A DNA stretch of 64,000 bases from Roseateles sp. DAIF2 (GCF_015624425.1 NZ_CP049919.1:1178001-1242000), one strand, 5' to 3'; shown: positions 34,054 through 42,904, counted from the stretch's first letter. The notes: generated by a model not told the origin, from the sequence alone. Numbers and translations: made by a program.

Positions 34054-35232
34054 TCACATGAAGCGCGAGGCCAGCTCTTTCATGATCTCGTTGGTGCCGC
34101 CGTAGATGCGCGCCACCCGCGCGTCGGCATAGAGCTCGGCGATCGGGTACTCCATCATGTAGCCGTAGCCGCCGAACAGCTGCAGGCATTCGTCCATCAC
34201 CTGGCAGGCCAGGTCGGTGGTCCAGGCCTTGGCCAGCGCGGCGCGGGCCGGGTCCAGCTGACCCTGCAGATGGGCGGCGATGCAGGCGTCGACCAGGGCG
34301 CGCGCGGCCAGCAGCTGGCTCTGCACCTCGGCCAGCTTGAAGCGGGTGTTCTGGAACTCCCAGACCGGCTTGCCGAAGGCGCGGCGCTCCTTGGTATAGG
34401 CCAGCGCCTCGGCCAGCGCGCGCTCCATCGCGCCGACGGCGCTGACCGCGATGATCAGACGCTCCTGCGGCAGTTCCTGCATCAGCTGGGCGAAGCCCAG
34501 GCCCTCCTGCCCGCCCGCGCCGCCCAGCAGGTTGGCGACGGGCACCCGGACCTCATCGAAGAACAGCTCCGAGGTGTCCTGTGCCTTCATGCCGATCTTG
34601 TCGAGGTTGCGGCCGCGGCGGTAGCCCTCGACCAGGCTGCCGTCCTCGTGTTCGACCTCGGCCACCAGCAGCGACAGGCCCTTGGCGCCGGCCTCGGCGC
34701 CGGTGCGGCAGACCACGATGACGAGGTTGGCGTTCTGGCCGTTGGTGATGAAGACCTTCTGGCCGGAGAGCCGGTAATGGTCGCCCTCGCGCCGGGCGCG
34801 GGTGGCGACGCTCTGCAGGTCGGAGCCGGTGCCGGGCTCGGTCATCGCGATCGCGCCGACCAGCTCGCCGCGGGCCATGCGCGGCAGCCAGCGCTGCTTC
34901 TGGGCCTCGCTGCCATGGTGCAGGATGTAGGGCGCGACGATGGCCGAATGCAGGCCGCCGCCGAAGCCGCTGAGGTTGGCCTTGGCCTGCTCCAGCAGGA
35001 TCACCGCGTCATGGCCGAAGTCGCCGCCGGCGCCGCCGTAGCGCTCGGGCATCGAGGCGCACAGCAGGCCCTGGGCGCCGGCCTCCAGCCAGGTGTCGCG
35101 GCCCATCATGCCGGCCTCGCGCCAGGCGGCGGCGCGCGGCACCCAGCGCTCGCTGAAGAAGCGCGCCACGCCGTCCTGCAGCATGCGGTGCTCGTCGCTC
35201 ATCCAGCTCGAGGGGAACAGGGGCAGGCTCAT
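34054..35232 (-). CDS. Acyl-CoA dehydrogenase (MerR-linked)
   Basis: A 392-residue flavin acyl-CoA dehydrogenase. Conserved motifs are [17 protein letters not shown] (FAD/substrate binding), [22 protein letters not shown], the [21 protein letters not shown] region and the C-terminal [37 protein letters not shown], whose Glu region holds the usual catalytic base. It introduces the 2,3 double bond and passes electrons to ETF. The ATG at 35232 overlaps the MerR stop (ATGA), so regulator and enzyme are coupled. Confidence 0.93.
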   Translation of the reverse strand: MSLPLFPSSWMSDEHRMLQDGVARFFSERWVPRAAAWREAGMMGRDTWLEAGAQGLLCASMPERYGGAGGDFGHDAVILLEQAKANLSGFGGGLHSAIVAPYILHHGSEAQKQRWLPRMARGELVGAIAMTEPGTGSDLQSVATRARREGDHYRLSGQKVFITNGQNANLVIVVCRTGAEAGAKGLSLLVAEVEHEDGSLVEGYRRGRNLDKIGMKAQDTSELFFDEVRVPVANLLGGAGGQEGLGFAQLMQELPQERLIIAVSAVGAMERALAEALAYTKERRAFGKPVWEFQNTRFKLAEVQSQLLAARALVDACIAAHLQGQLDPARAALAKAWTTDLACQVMDECLQLFGGYGYMMEYPIAELYADARVARIYGGTNEIMKELASRFM

Positions 35233-35684
35233 CGTTTCGTCGTCTCCTGCGCGGCCAGCTGCTGGCGCACGCTCTCGTTGATCAGGCGCAGCTCGGCCAG
35301 GGTGGCGTCGATATGGCTGCGCTTCTCCTCCAGCTCGGCGATCGCGGCGCCGGTGCGCTCCAGCGTCCATTGCAGTTGCCGGGCCCGACCCTCGCCATGG
35401 GCGCCGTAGAGGTCGAGGAAATGCTTGATCTCGTCCAGCGAGGAGCCGATCGCCTTGGCGCGCTGGATGATCTTCAGCCGCGCGCGCTCGCGCTGGCCGT
35501 AGACCCGCGCGCCGTTGATGCGGCGCGGCGCCAGCAGGCCCTTGTCCTCGTAGAAGCGGATCGCGCGCGGCGACAGTGCGAACTCGGCGCAGAGCTCGGT
35601 GATGCCCCACAGCCGCTCCTGCGGCGCGCCCGCGCTCGTGTCGGCCAGCATTTCCAGCGCCGCGGCCTTGGCCCGCCTGTCCAT
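35229..35684 (-). CDS. MerR family regulator of acyl-CoA degradation
   Basis: A 151-residue MerR regulator. The DNA-binding region is WGITELCAEFALSPRAIRFYEDKGLLAPRRINGARVYGQRERARLKII (about 26-73), followed by a coiled-coil (IAELEEKRSHIDATLAELRLIN). There are no effector-domain cysteines, as in the LiuR type that controls branched-chain and isoprenoid acyl-CoA pathways in proteobacteria. It begins the minus-strand operon and faces the carboxylase operon, so it may control both. Start as given; no competing ATG. Confidence 0.9.
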   Translation of the reverse strand: MDRRAKAAALEMLADTSAGAPQERLWGITELCAEFALSPRAIRFYEDKGLLAPRRINGARVYGQRERARLKIIQRAKAIGSSLDEIKHFLDLYGAHGEGRARQLQWTLERTGAAIAELEEKRSHIDATLAELRLINESVRQQLAAQETTKR

Positions 35685-35777
35685 CCGAGTTCCCGCTTCG
35701 AGTCGATGACGGGGGCCATGCTAGGCCGCCCGGCTGCCCGGCGCCTGCGCGTATTCACCAATATGAAAGCAGGGTGA

Positions 35778-35785
35778 CGTTAACG
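35778..35785. promoter_or_regulatory. Candidate MerR operator core
   Basis: The self-complementary CGTTAACG lies in GTGACGTTAACGGAAG, between the divergent MerR and carboxylase units. Short palindromes of this form are plausible sites for LiuR-type MerR regulators. It is weak evidence on its own. Confidence 0.35.
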
Positions 35786-35818
35786 GAAGCTCACGCCATC
35801 GCTTCGCGAGGAGCCGCG

Positions 35819-35914
35819 ATGGTGGGGGATGCGATGCCGTACCGCAGCGTGTTCAGGCCGGGCCTGCCGGCCGGGCAGCGCCTCTGGGTCACGCCGCCCG
35901 AGGTGCTGAAGTGA
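35819..35914 (+). pseudogene. Remnant of a short-chain dehydrogenase gene
   Basis: A 31-residue frame begins MVGDAMPYRSVFRPGLPAGQ and continues RLWVTPPEVLK before a stop. YRSVFRPGL-x-GQ-x-x-x-VT is the usual start of SDR enzymes of the AtuB/AtuG kind found in isoprenoid-acid clusters, where a GGGSGIG NAD-binding loop should follow VT. Here it jumps to PPEVLK and stops. The stop overlaps the GTG of the carboxylase gene (GTGA). The simplest reading is an internal deletion of an SDR gene that kept its start and its coupled end. Confidence 0.55.
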
Positions 35915-37521
35915 GCGCCATCGTCTCGCGGCTAGACCCGCGCTCGGCCGCCTTCCACGCCAATGCGCAGCGCATGGCCGAGCGCCTGGCCGAGGTGAGG
36001 GCGCTGGAGGCGCGGGTGGTGGCCGAGTCGGAGCGCCGGCGCGAGCGCTTCGAGGCGCGGGGTCAGCTCTTGCCGCGCGAGCGGGTGGCGCGGCTGCTGG
36101 ATCGGGGCAGCGGCTTTCTGGAGCTGTCCAGCCTGGCGGGGCTGGGTCTGCATGACGACGACGGGCGCGAGACGGTGCTGGGCGGCGGCGCCATCGTCGG
36201 CATCGGCCGGGTGGCGGGCAAGCGGGTGCTGGTCTCGGCCAGCGACAGCGGCATCAAGGGCGGCACCGTGCCGCCGCTGGGGCTGAAGAAGGCGCTGCGC
36301 GCGCAGCAGATCGCGCTGGAGAACCGGCTGCCGCTGATCCATCTGGTGGAGAGCGGCGGCGCCAATCTGCTGTACCAGGCCGAGATGTTCGTCGAGGGCG
36401 GGCGCAGCTTCGCGAACCAGGCCCGGCTCTCGGCCGCCGGCATCCCGCAGATCGCGGTGGTGCATGGCTCGTCGACCGCCGGCGGCGCCTACCTGCCGGC
36501 GCTGTCGGACTATCTGGTGCTGGTGCGGCAGCGCTCGCAGATCTTCCTGGCCGGCCCGCCGCTGGTGAAGGCCGCGATCGGCGAGGACGCCAGCGAGGAG
36601 GAATTGGGCGGCGCGGCCCTGCATGCCGGCACGACCGGCCTGGGCGACTACCTGGCGGAGGACGATGCCGAGGCGATCGCGCTGGTGCGCGAGCTGTTGG
36701 ACAAGCTGCCCTGGGACGGCGCCGCCTCGGCGCCAGAGGCGCCGAGGCCCTTGTACCCGGCCGAGGAGCTGCTGGGCATCGTGCCGGCCGAGGAGCGCGA
36801 GCCCTATGACGCGCGCGAGCTGATTGCGCGCCTGGTCGACGCATCCGACTGGCTGGAGTTCAAGCCGCTCTACGGCGCCGAGACCCTGTGCGGCCATGCC
36901 CGCATCGAGGGCCATGCGCTGGGCATCCTGGCCAACAACGGGCCAATCCAGCCGCAGGGTTCGCGCAAGGCGGCGCAGTTCATCCAGCTCTGCGACCAGG
37001 CCGGGCTGCCGCTGCTGTTCCTGCAGAACACCAGCGGCTATATGGTCGGGCGCGAGGCCGAGGCGCAGGGCGCGGTCAAGCATGGGGCGCAGATGATCCA
37101 GGCGGTGGCGACCGCCCGCGTGCCCAAGTTCACCCTGCTGGTGGGCGGCTCCTTCGGCGCCGGCAACTACGGCATGTGCGGGCGCGGCTTCGATCCGCGC
37201 TTCATCTTCAGCTGGCCCTCGGCGCGCGCCGCGGTGATGGGCGGCGCCCAGGCGGCGCGGGTGATGGAGCTGGTGGAGCGGAGCAAGCTGGCGCGCGCGG
37301 GCCGGCCCGTCGACGAGGCCGCGCTGGCCGCCGCGAGCGAGCGGCTGTGCGCGCGCATCGAGCGCGAGTCGCATGTGCTGTTTGGTACCGCGCGGCTGTG
37401 GGACGACGGCGTGATCGACCCGCGCGACAGCCGCGCGGTGCTGGGCCTGTGCCTGGCCCTGGCGGCCGAGGCGCGGGCGCGCGTGCTGCGGCCGAATGCC
37501 TTCGGCGTGGCGCGCTTCTGA
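35911..37521 (+). CDS. Acyl-CoA carboxylase beta subunit (AtuC/LiuB-type)
   Basis: A 536-residue carboxyltransferase of biotin-dependent acyl-CoA carboxylases. Motifs include HLVESGGANLLYQAEMFVEGGRSFANQARLSAAGIPQIAVVHGSSTAGGAYLPALSDY (oxyanion/CoA-binding region) and GGSFGAGNYGMCGRGFDPRFIFSWPSARAAVMGG. The closest class by eye is methylcrotonyl/geranyl-CoA carboxylase, and the following acyl-CoA dehydrogenase favours the geranyl (Atu) type; the substrate is not proven. The GTG start overlaps the stop of the SDR remnant. It partners the biotin-carrying alpha subunit at 38713-40641. Confidence 0.88.
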   Translation: MSAIVSRLDPRSAAFHANAQRMAERLAEVRALEARVVAESERRRERFEARGQLLPRERVARLLDRGSGFLELSSLAGLGLHDDDGRETVLGGGAIVGIGRVAGKRVLVSASDSGIKGGTVPPLGLKKALRAQQIALENRLPLIHLVESGGANLLYQAEMFVEGGRSFANQARLSAAGIPQIAVVHGSSTAGGAYLPALSDYLVLVRQRSQIFLAGPPLVKAAIGEDASEEELGGAALHAGTTGLGDYLAEDDAEAIALVRELLDKLPWDGAASAPEAPRPLYPAEELLGIVPAEEREPYDARELIARLVDASDWLEFKPLYGAETLCGHARIEGHALGILANNGPIQPQGSRKAAQFIQLCDQAGLPLLFLQNTSGYMVGREAEAQGAVKHGAQMIQAVATARVPKFTLLVGGSFGAGNYGMCGRGFDPRFIFSWPSARAAVMGGAQAARVMELVERSKLARAGRPVDEAALAAASERLCARIERESHVLFGTARLWDDGVIDPRDSRAVLGLCLALAAEARARVLRPNAFGVARF

Positions 37522-37539
37522 GGCAAAAGGGGTGGGGCG

Positions 37540-38706
37540 ATGATGATGGCGATGGAGTGGAACAGCGAACAGCGCGCGCTCTACGAGCTGGTGGCGCGCT
37601 TCGTCGAGCAGGAGCTCGATCCCGATGTGCCGGCCTGGGAGGCGGCCGAGCAGTTCCCGGCGCATGCGGTGTTCAGGAAGCTCGGCGCGCTGGGCCTGCT
37701 GGGCCTGAAATATCCCGAGGCCTATGGCGGCCAGGGTCTGGATTTCGGCTACTCGATGGTGATGGCGGAGGCGCTGGGCCGCTGCGCCTGCGCCGGCGTG
37801 CCGATGGCCATCGGCGTGCATACCGATATGTGCACGCCGGCGCTGGCGCGCTTCGGCTCGGATGCGCTGCGGCGCGAGTTCCTGGCGCCGTCGATCGCCG
37901 GCGAGCTGGTCGGCTGCCTGGGCGTGTCGGAGCCGGGCGGCGGCTCCGATGTGGCAGCGCTGCAGACCCGCGCGCGCAAGGCGGGCGGCGACTACCTGAT
38001 CAGCGGCAGCAAGATGTGGATCACCAATGGCATGCAGGCCGACTGGTGCTGCCTGCTGGCCAACACCGGCGAGGGGCCGGCGCATCGCAACAAGAGCCTG
38101 ATCGTGGTGCCGATGGACGCGCCGGGCATCACCCGGCAGAAGATCCGCAAGATCGGCATGAACGCCTCCGACACCGCCCAGCTCTTCTTCGACGAGGTGC
38201 GCGTGCCGCAGCAGTATCGGATCGGCGAGGAGGGCGCGGGCTTCGGCTACCAGATGCTGCAGTTCCAGGAGGAGCGGCTGTGGGGCGCGGCCTCGACCCT
38301 GGCGAACCTGGACCGGCTGATCGACCTGACGATCGCCTACACCCACGAGCGCCAGGCCTTCGGCCGACCGTTGCTGGACAACCAGGTGCTGCATTTCCGC
38401 CTGGCCGAGCTGCGCTGCGAGGTGGAGGCCCTGCGCGCGCTGAGCTACCGCGCGGCGGCGCAGTACGTGGCCGGGCAGGACGTGACCCGGTTGGCCTCGA
38501 TGGCCAAGCTGAAGGCCGGCCGCCTGAGCCGCGAGGTGGCGGACAGCTGCCTGCAGTACTGGGGCGGCATGGGCTACACCTGGGACAACCCGATCAGCCG
38601 GAGCTACCGCGATGGTCGCCTGGTCTCGATCGGCGCCGGCGCCGACGAGGTGATGCTCGGCATCATCTGCAAGCTCGAGGGCACCTTGCCCAAGGGTGGG
38701 CATTGA
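37540..38706 (+). CDS. Acyl-CoA dehydrogenase (AtuD/LiuA-like)
   Basis: A 388-residue acyl-CoA dehydrogenase. It has LGVSEPGGGSDVAALQTRARK, KMWITNGMQADWCCLLANTGEGPAHRNKSLIVVPMD, ERQAFGRPLLDNQVLHFRLAEL and the C-terminal QYWGGMGYTWDNPISRSYRDGRLVSIGAGADEVML. The CCLLANTG and NPISR stretches resemble citronellyl-CoA dehydrogenases more than short-chain enzymes. It is 18 bases after the carboxylase beta gene and 6 before the alpha gene. The ATG at 37540 has AGGGGTGG just upstream; ATGs at 37543, 37546 and 37552 are also in frame. Confidence 0.88.
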   Translation: MMMAMEWNSEQRALYELVARFVEQELDPDVPAWEAAEQFPAHAVFRKLGALGLLGLKYPEAYGGQGLDFGYSMVMAEALGRCACAGVPMAIGVHTDMCTPALARFGSDALRREFLAPSIAGELVGCLGVSEPGGGSDVAALQTRARKAGGDYLISGSKMWITNGMQADWCCLLANTGEGPAHRNKSLIVVPMDAPGITRQKIRKIGMNASDTAQLFFDEVRVPQQYRIGEEGAGFGYQMLQFQEERLWGAASTLANLDRLIDLTIAYTHERQAFGRPLLDNQVLHFRLAELRCEVEALRALSYRAAAQYVAGQDVTRLASMAKLKAGRLSREVADSCLQYWGGMGYTWDNPISRSYRDGRLVSIGAGADEVMLGIICKLEGTLPKGGH

Positions 38707-38712
38707 GCAGGC

Positions 38713-40641
38713 ATGTTCGACAAAATCCTCATTGCCAACCGCGGCGAGATCGCCTGCCGTGTGATCCGCACGGCGCGGGCGCTGGGCTACCGCACGGTGG
38801 CGGTCTACAGCGATGCCGATGCCCGGGCGCTGCATGTGCGCGAGGCCGATGAGGCCTGCCGCATCGGCCCGGCGCCGGCCGCGCAGAGCTATCTGGACAT
38901 CGATGCGCTGATCGCGGCGGCGCGGTGCAGCGGGGCCGGGGCGGTGCATCCGGGCTATGGATTCCTGTCCGAGCGCGCGGACTTCGCGCGCGCCTGCGAG
39001 GCCGCGGGCCTGGTCTTCATCGGCCCCTCGGCCGACTGCATCGCGGCGATGGGCGACAAGGCGCGCGCCAAGGCCCTGATGGCGGCCGCCGGCGTGCCCT
39101 GCCTGCCGGGCGTCGAGGCCACGCCCGAACTGGCCGCGCGCCTGGGCTTCCCGCTGCTGGTCAAGGCGCTGGCCGGGGGCGGCGGGCGCGGCATGCGCAT
39201 CGTGCGCGGCGCCGAGGAGCTGGCGGCGGCGCTGGACGATGCGCGGCGCGAGGCCGAGAGCGCCTTCGGCGATGGTCGGCTGATGCTGGAGCGCCTGGTC
39301 GCGCGCGGCCGGCATGTCGAGGTGCAGGTGTTCGGCGATGCCCATGGCGGCCTGGTGCACCTGGGCGAGCGCGACTGCACGACGCAGCGCCGGCGCCAGA
39401 AGCTGATCGAGGAATCCCCGTCGCCGGCGCTCGATGCGGCACAACGCGAGGCCCTGCTGCGCGACGCGCTGCGTGCGGCCCGCGCGGTGGACGACTACCG
39501 CGGTGCCGGCACGGTGGAGTTCATCGTCGACATCGACAGCGGCGCGCATTTCTTCCTGGAGATGAACACGCGGCTGCAGGTCGAGCATCCGGTCACCGAG
39601 CTGCGCACCGGGCTGGACCTGGTCGAGTGGCAACTACGCGTCGCGGCCGGTGAACCGCTGCCGCTGCGCCAGGAGCAGATCCGCTTCGAGGGCCATGCGA
39701 TCGAGGCGCGGCTGTGCGCCGAGGATCCCCATGCGGGCTTCGCGCCGCAGACCGGGCGCATCGCCCGCTGGCGGCCGCAGTTTGCCGAGCGGCCGGGCCT
39801 GCTGCGCATCGACGGCGGCGTGGCCGAGGGCGACGCGATCACGCCCTTCTACGATCCGCTGCTGGCCAAGCTGATTGCCCATGGCCGCGACCGGGCGGAG
39901 GCGCTGCGGCGCCTGGATGCGGCCTTGCTGGATGCGCCGCTGCTGGGCGTGGTCAACAACGGCCCCTTCCTGCGCGGGCTGCTGCGCCATCCCGACTTCC
40001 GTGCCGGCGCCTGGTCGACCGGTGTGCTGGATGCCGGCAACTGGCCGGCGCCGCGGCCCGATGCGCCGGACTGGCTGGCCGCCGCCGCCCTGCTGGCCCT
40101 GGGCGAGCCCGTGGACGGGCCGCCGCGGCCGGCCGGGCTGGTGCAGCAAGACCTGACCCTGGCCTGCCGGGGGGAGACGCGGCGCTGGCGGGTGGCGGTG
40201 GTCGGCCGTCAAGTGCGGCTGGAGGCGCCGGGCGAGGCGCGATCGGTGGAGGTGCTGGGGCCGGACGAACAGGGGCGCGAGCGGCTGCTGATCGAGGGGC
40301 ATCTGATCCGCCGCGCCGTCTGCCGCCTCGGGCCGGCCACACTGCAGCTGGCCGGCGAGGCGGGCATCTACTCCTTCGCGGAGCCGGCGCTCGGCAGGAC
40401 GGCCGCGGCGGATGAGGGGACTGACCCGGGCCGCGCCCGCGCGCCGGTCGCCGGCCTGGTGTCACGCCTGCTGGTGGCGCCCGGCGAGGCGGTGGCCGAG
40501 GGCCAGGCCTTGCTGAGCCTCGAGGCGATGAAGATGGAGACATGGATCACGGCGGGGCGTGCCGGGCGCGTCCGCGCCCTGTTCGTGGGCCCGCGCGACG
40601 CGGTCGCGGCCGGCGCGTTGCTGCTGGAGCTGGAGGACTGA
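38713..40641 (+). CDS. Acyl-CoA carboxylase alpha subunit (biotin carboxylase and biotin carrier)
   Basis: A 642-residue alpha subunit. The biotin carboxylase N-terminus is FDKILIANRGEIACRVIRTARALGYRTVAVYSDADA, and the ATP-grasp Gly-rich loop is KALAGGGGRGMRIV. The LGERDCTTQRRRQKLIEESPSP and EMNTRLQVEHPVTEL motifs are intact. The C-terminal biotinyl domain has the modified Lys in LEAMKME (about residue 610). It carboxylates its own biotin with ATP and bicarbonate and serves the beta subunit. The BKACE gene follows by 4 bases. Confidence 0.92.
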   Translation: MFDKILIANRGEIACRVIRTARALGYRTVAVYSDADARALHVREADEACRIGPAPAAQSYLDIDALIAAARCSGAGAVHPGYGFLSERADFARACEAAGLVFIGPSADCIAAMGDKARAKALMAAAGVPCLPGVEATPELAARLGFPLLVKALAGGGGRGMRIVRGAEELAAALDDARREAESAFGDGRLMLERLVARGRHVEVQVFGDAHGGLVHLGERDCTTQRRRQKLIEESPSPALDAAQREALLRDALRAARAVDDYRGAGTVEFIVDIDSGAHFFLEMNTRLQVEHPVTELRTGLDLVEWQLRVAAGEPLPLRQEQIRFEGHAIEARLCAEDPHAGFAPQTGRIARWRPQFAERPGLLRIDGGVAEGDAITPFYDPLLAKLIAHGRDRAEALRRLDAALLDAPLLGVVNNGPFLRGLLRHPDFRAGAWSTGVLDAGNWPAPRPDAPDWLAAAALLALGEPVDGPPRPAGLVQQDLTLACRGETRRWRVAVVGRQVRLEAPGEARSVEVLGPDEQGRERLLIEGHLIRRAVCRLGPATLQLAGEAGIYSFAEPALGRTAAADEGTDPGRARAPVAGLVSRLLVAPGEAVAEGQALLSLEAMKMETWITAGRAGRVRALFVGPRDAVAAGALLLELED

Positions 40642-40645
40642 GGGC

Positions 40646-41509
40646 ATGGACGAGAAGGCGATCCTCACCTGCGCGCTTACCGGCGTGCTGACCGACCCGC
40701 GCCAGCATCCGGTGCCGGTGACGCCCGCGCAGATGGCCGCCGAGGCGCGCGCGGCCTTCGAGGCCGGCGCTGCGGTGATGCATGTGCATCTGCGCCGCCA
40801 GGAGCCGGGCCAGGGCCATCTGCCGAGCTGGGAGCCGGAGCTGGCCGAGGCGGTGGTCGACGCGATCCGCGCCGCCTGCCCGGGCGTGATCATCAACCTG
40901 ACGAGCGGCGTGATCGGGCCCGACATTGCCGGGCCGGCCACCTGCATCCGGCGCGTGCGGCCCGAGATCGCGGCCTGCAATGCCGGCAGCCTGAACTACC
41001 TGAAGCTGAAGGAGGACTGGAACTGGGCCTGGCCGCCGCTGCTGTTCGACAACCCGGTGGCGAAGGTGCAGGCCTTTCTGGACGTGATGCGCGAGAGCGG
41101 CACGCGGCCCGAGTTCGAATGCTTCGATGTCGGCATCCTGCGTTCGGTCGGCATGTACCTGAAGGCCGGCATGTTCACTGGCGTGCCGGCCTGCAATCTG
41201 GTGATGGGCGTGGCCTCGGGCATGCCGGTCGATGCCGAGCTGCTGGCCCTGCTGCCGCGCTGGCTGGCGCCGGGCGCGGTCTGGCAGACGACCCTGATCG
41301 GCCGTGCCGAGATCTGGCCGGTGCATCAGAAGACCGCCGAGCTGGGCGGCATGCTGCGCACGGGTCTGGAGGACACCTTCTACCTGCCCGACGGCCGCCG
41401 GGCGCGGAGCAATGGCGAGCTGATCGAGGCGCTGGCGCAATGTGCGCGCAAGGCCGGGCGCGGCATCGCCAGTCCGGCCGAGGCACGGGCGCTGCTGGGA
41501 TTGACCTAG
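40646..41509 (+). CDS. BKACE (3-keto-5-aminohexanoate cleavage-type) enzyme
   Basis: A 287-residue member of the beta-keto acid cleavage enzyme family (DUF849). These Zn-dependent enzymes condense a beta-keto acid with acetyl-CoA, releasing acetoacetate and a new acyl-CoA. Visible features: CALTGVLTDPRQHPVPVTPAQMA, AVMHVHLRRQEPGQG with the zinc His pair, INLTSGV, RPEIAACNAGSLNY and FECFDVGILRSVG. It ends the carboxylase operon, so its substrate may derive from that pathway. Its TAG overlaps the convergent rbgA stop (shared CTAG). Confidence 0.88.
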   Translation: MDEKAILTCALTGVLTDPRQHPVPVTPAQMAAEARAAFEAGAAVMHVHLRRQEPGQGHLPSWEPELAEAVVDAIRAACPGVIINLTSGVIGPDIAGPATCIRRVRPEIAACNAGSLNYLKLKEDWNWAWPPLLFDNPVAKVQAFLDVMRESGTRPEFECFDVGILRSVGMYLKAGMFTGVPACNLVMGVASGMPVDAELLALLPRWLAPGAVWQTTLIGRAEIWPVHQKTAELGGMLRTGLEDTFYLPDGRRARSNGELIEALAQCARKAGRGIASPAEARALLGLT

Positions 41510-42432
41510 CGCCGGGCCTTGCGCGCGGCCTTGCGGGCCTTCTGCTCTTCTAGGCGCTGGATCTCGGCCGCCTCGCCGCTGGCGGTCCAGGCGGCGAATT
41601 CCTCGGGCGTCTCGATCGTGATGCGGCCCAGGGTGCTCTGGCGGAACTCGTACATCAGGATCTCGGCCGCCTTCTGCAGATTGACCCGGCCGCCGCTCAG
41701 CACCGCGCCGCGTTTCCTGCCGAGCTGCTCCAGCAGCTCCTCGTCGGACAGGGTCGGGTCGACCTCCAGCTTGTAGCGCTCCAGCAGCAGCGGGGCGTAA
41801 TGCAGGCGCAGATAGGCCAGCAGCTCGACCGCGACCTCCTCCTCGACGAAGGCATTGCGCCCGATAGCGCCGCTGGCGGCCAGGTTGAAGCCGACCTGGG
41901 GCACGGTGATCTTGGGCCACAGCATGCCCGGCGTGTCGAACAGGTAGAAATCGTTCTCCAGCACCAGCTTCTGCTCGATCTTGGTGATGCCGGGCTCGTC
42001 GCCGGTCTTGGCGGCGCGCTTGCCCATCAGGGTGTTGATCAGGGTGGACTTGCCGACGTTGGGGATGCCGCAGATCAGCACCCGCAGCGGCTTGGCCATG
42101 CCGCCGCGGTTCGGCGCCAGTTCGCGGCAGGCGCTCATCAGGGCCTTGGCGGGCGCGGTGACGCTGGCGTCCAGGCCGATCGCGCGGGTCTCGGGCAGGG
42201 CGTTGTAGTGCGCCAGCCAGTCCGCGGTGCACGCCGGATCGGCCAGGTCCTGCTTGTTCAGCAGCTTCAGGCTCGGCTTGCCCTCGGTCAGCTGTGCCAG
42301 CAGCGGGTTGCGGCTGGAGCCGGGCAGGCGGGCGTCCAGCAGCTCGATCACCACGTCCAGACCCGCCTTCATGCGTTCCTTGATCGCGTAACGGGTCGAG
42401 TTCATATGACCCGGGAACCATTGAATGGCCAT
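41506..42432 (-). CDS. ylqF: Ribosome biogenesis GTPase YlqF/RbgA
   Basis: A 308-residue circularly permuted GTPase. The G4 motif LLNKQDLAD precedes G1 GIPNVGKSTLINTL, and G3 is DTPGMLWP. Family tags IQWFPGHMNSTRYAIKE and VVIELLDARLPGSSRNP open the protein. In Bacillus, RbgA assists late maturation of the 50S subunit. The Lys/Arg-rich tail (KARKAARKARR) could contact rRNA. Start is ATG 42432, divergent from the flagellar-like gene. Confidence 0.93.
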   Translation of the reverse strand: MAIQWFPGHMNSTRYAIKERMKAGLDVVIELLDARLPGSSRNPLLAQLTEGKPSLKLLNKQDLADPACTADWLAHYNALPETRAIGLDASVTAPAKALMSACRELAPNRGGMAKPLRVLICGIPNVGKSTLINTLMGKRAAKTGDEPGITKIEQKLVLENDFYLFDTPGMLWPKITVPQVGFNLAASGAIGRNAFVEEEVAVELLAYLRLHYAPLLLERYKLEVDPTLSDEELLEQLGRKRGAVLSGGRVNLQKAAEILMYEFRQSTLGRITIETPEEFAAWTASGEAAEIQRLEEQKARKAARKARR

Positions 42433-42528
42433 CTTCTGTCTTGCTGCCGAAAGGGGAGAAGGGGCGATTGTCTCCGGCCCGGCGTGAGAATGTGGCGGCC
42501 TCCAGCCCTTCTTTTCCGCGGATCGGCC

Positions 42529-42555
42529 TCAAGTTCCCGGGTTTTGCGCCGATGA
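42529..42555 (+). promoter_or_regulatory. Candidate sigma-28 (FliA) promoter
   Basis: TCAAG at 42529-42533 and GCCGATGA at 42548-42555 are separated by 14 bases, close to the flagellar sigma-28 consensus (TCAAG/TAAAG then GCCGATAA). It would start transcription near 42562, 30 bases before the rod-like protein gene. This fits late-class flagellar control. Confidence 0.6.
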
Positions 42556-42592
42556 TGACGGCATTGCACCCGCAGTCTGGAGTGTTCCCGCC

Positions 42593-42904
42593 ATGGCCAT
42601 CAGCCTCTCCACCGCCTTGTCCGGCATGTCCGCCGCCCAGGAGCGGCTGCGCGCCTCGGCCCACAATGTGGCGAATCTGAACACCGCCAATTTCCGGTCG
42701 GAGCGGGTCGAACTGGCCAGCCAGCCCGAGGGCGGCGTCGTGGCCCAGACCCAGCGGGTCCAGCAGGCCCAGATGTCCGCCGAGGTGTCGGCCGAGCGCG
42801 AGCTGGTCGAGCAGCGCAGCGCCACTTACAGCTTCGTGGCCAACCTGCGGGTGTTACAGACTCAGCTGCAAGCCAGCGGAACTTTGCTGGACATCAAGGT
42901 TTAA
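42593..42904 (+). CDS. Flagellar basal-body rod-like protein, short orphan
   Basis: A 103-residue protein with the rod-protein N-terminus (ALSGMSAAQERLRASAHNVANLNTANFRSERV, including the conserved NVAN..T.NF) and rod-protein C-terminus (ELVEQRSATYSFVANLRVLQTQ). It lacks the middle domains of FlgC/FlgG/FlgE. No flagellar genes lie beside it. The upstream sigma-28-like promoter supports expression with late flagellar genes. It may be a short FlgC-like paralogue with an accessory role. Confidence 0.8.
   Translation: MAISLSTALSGMSAAQERLRASAHNVANLNTANFRSERVELASQPEGGVVAQTQRVQQAQMSAEVSAERELVEQRSATYSFVANLRVLQTQLQASGTLLDIKV

Noticed and set aside
35932..39633. 1233-codon minus-strand frame across the carboxylase operon
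   Set aside because: The three plus-strand genes beneath it have full sets of conserved motifs; this frame is a GC-skew artefact.
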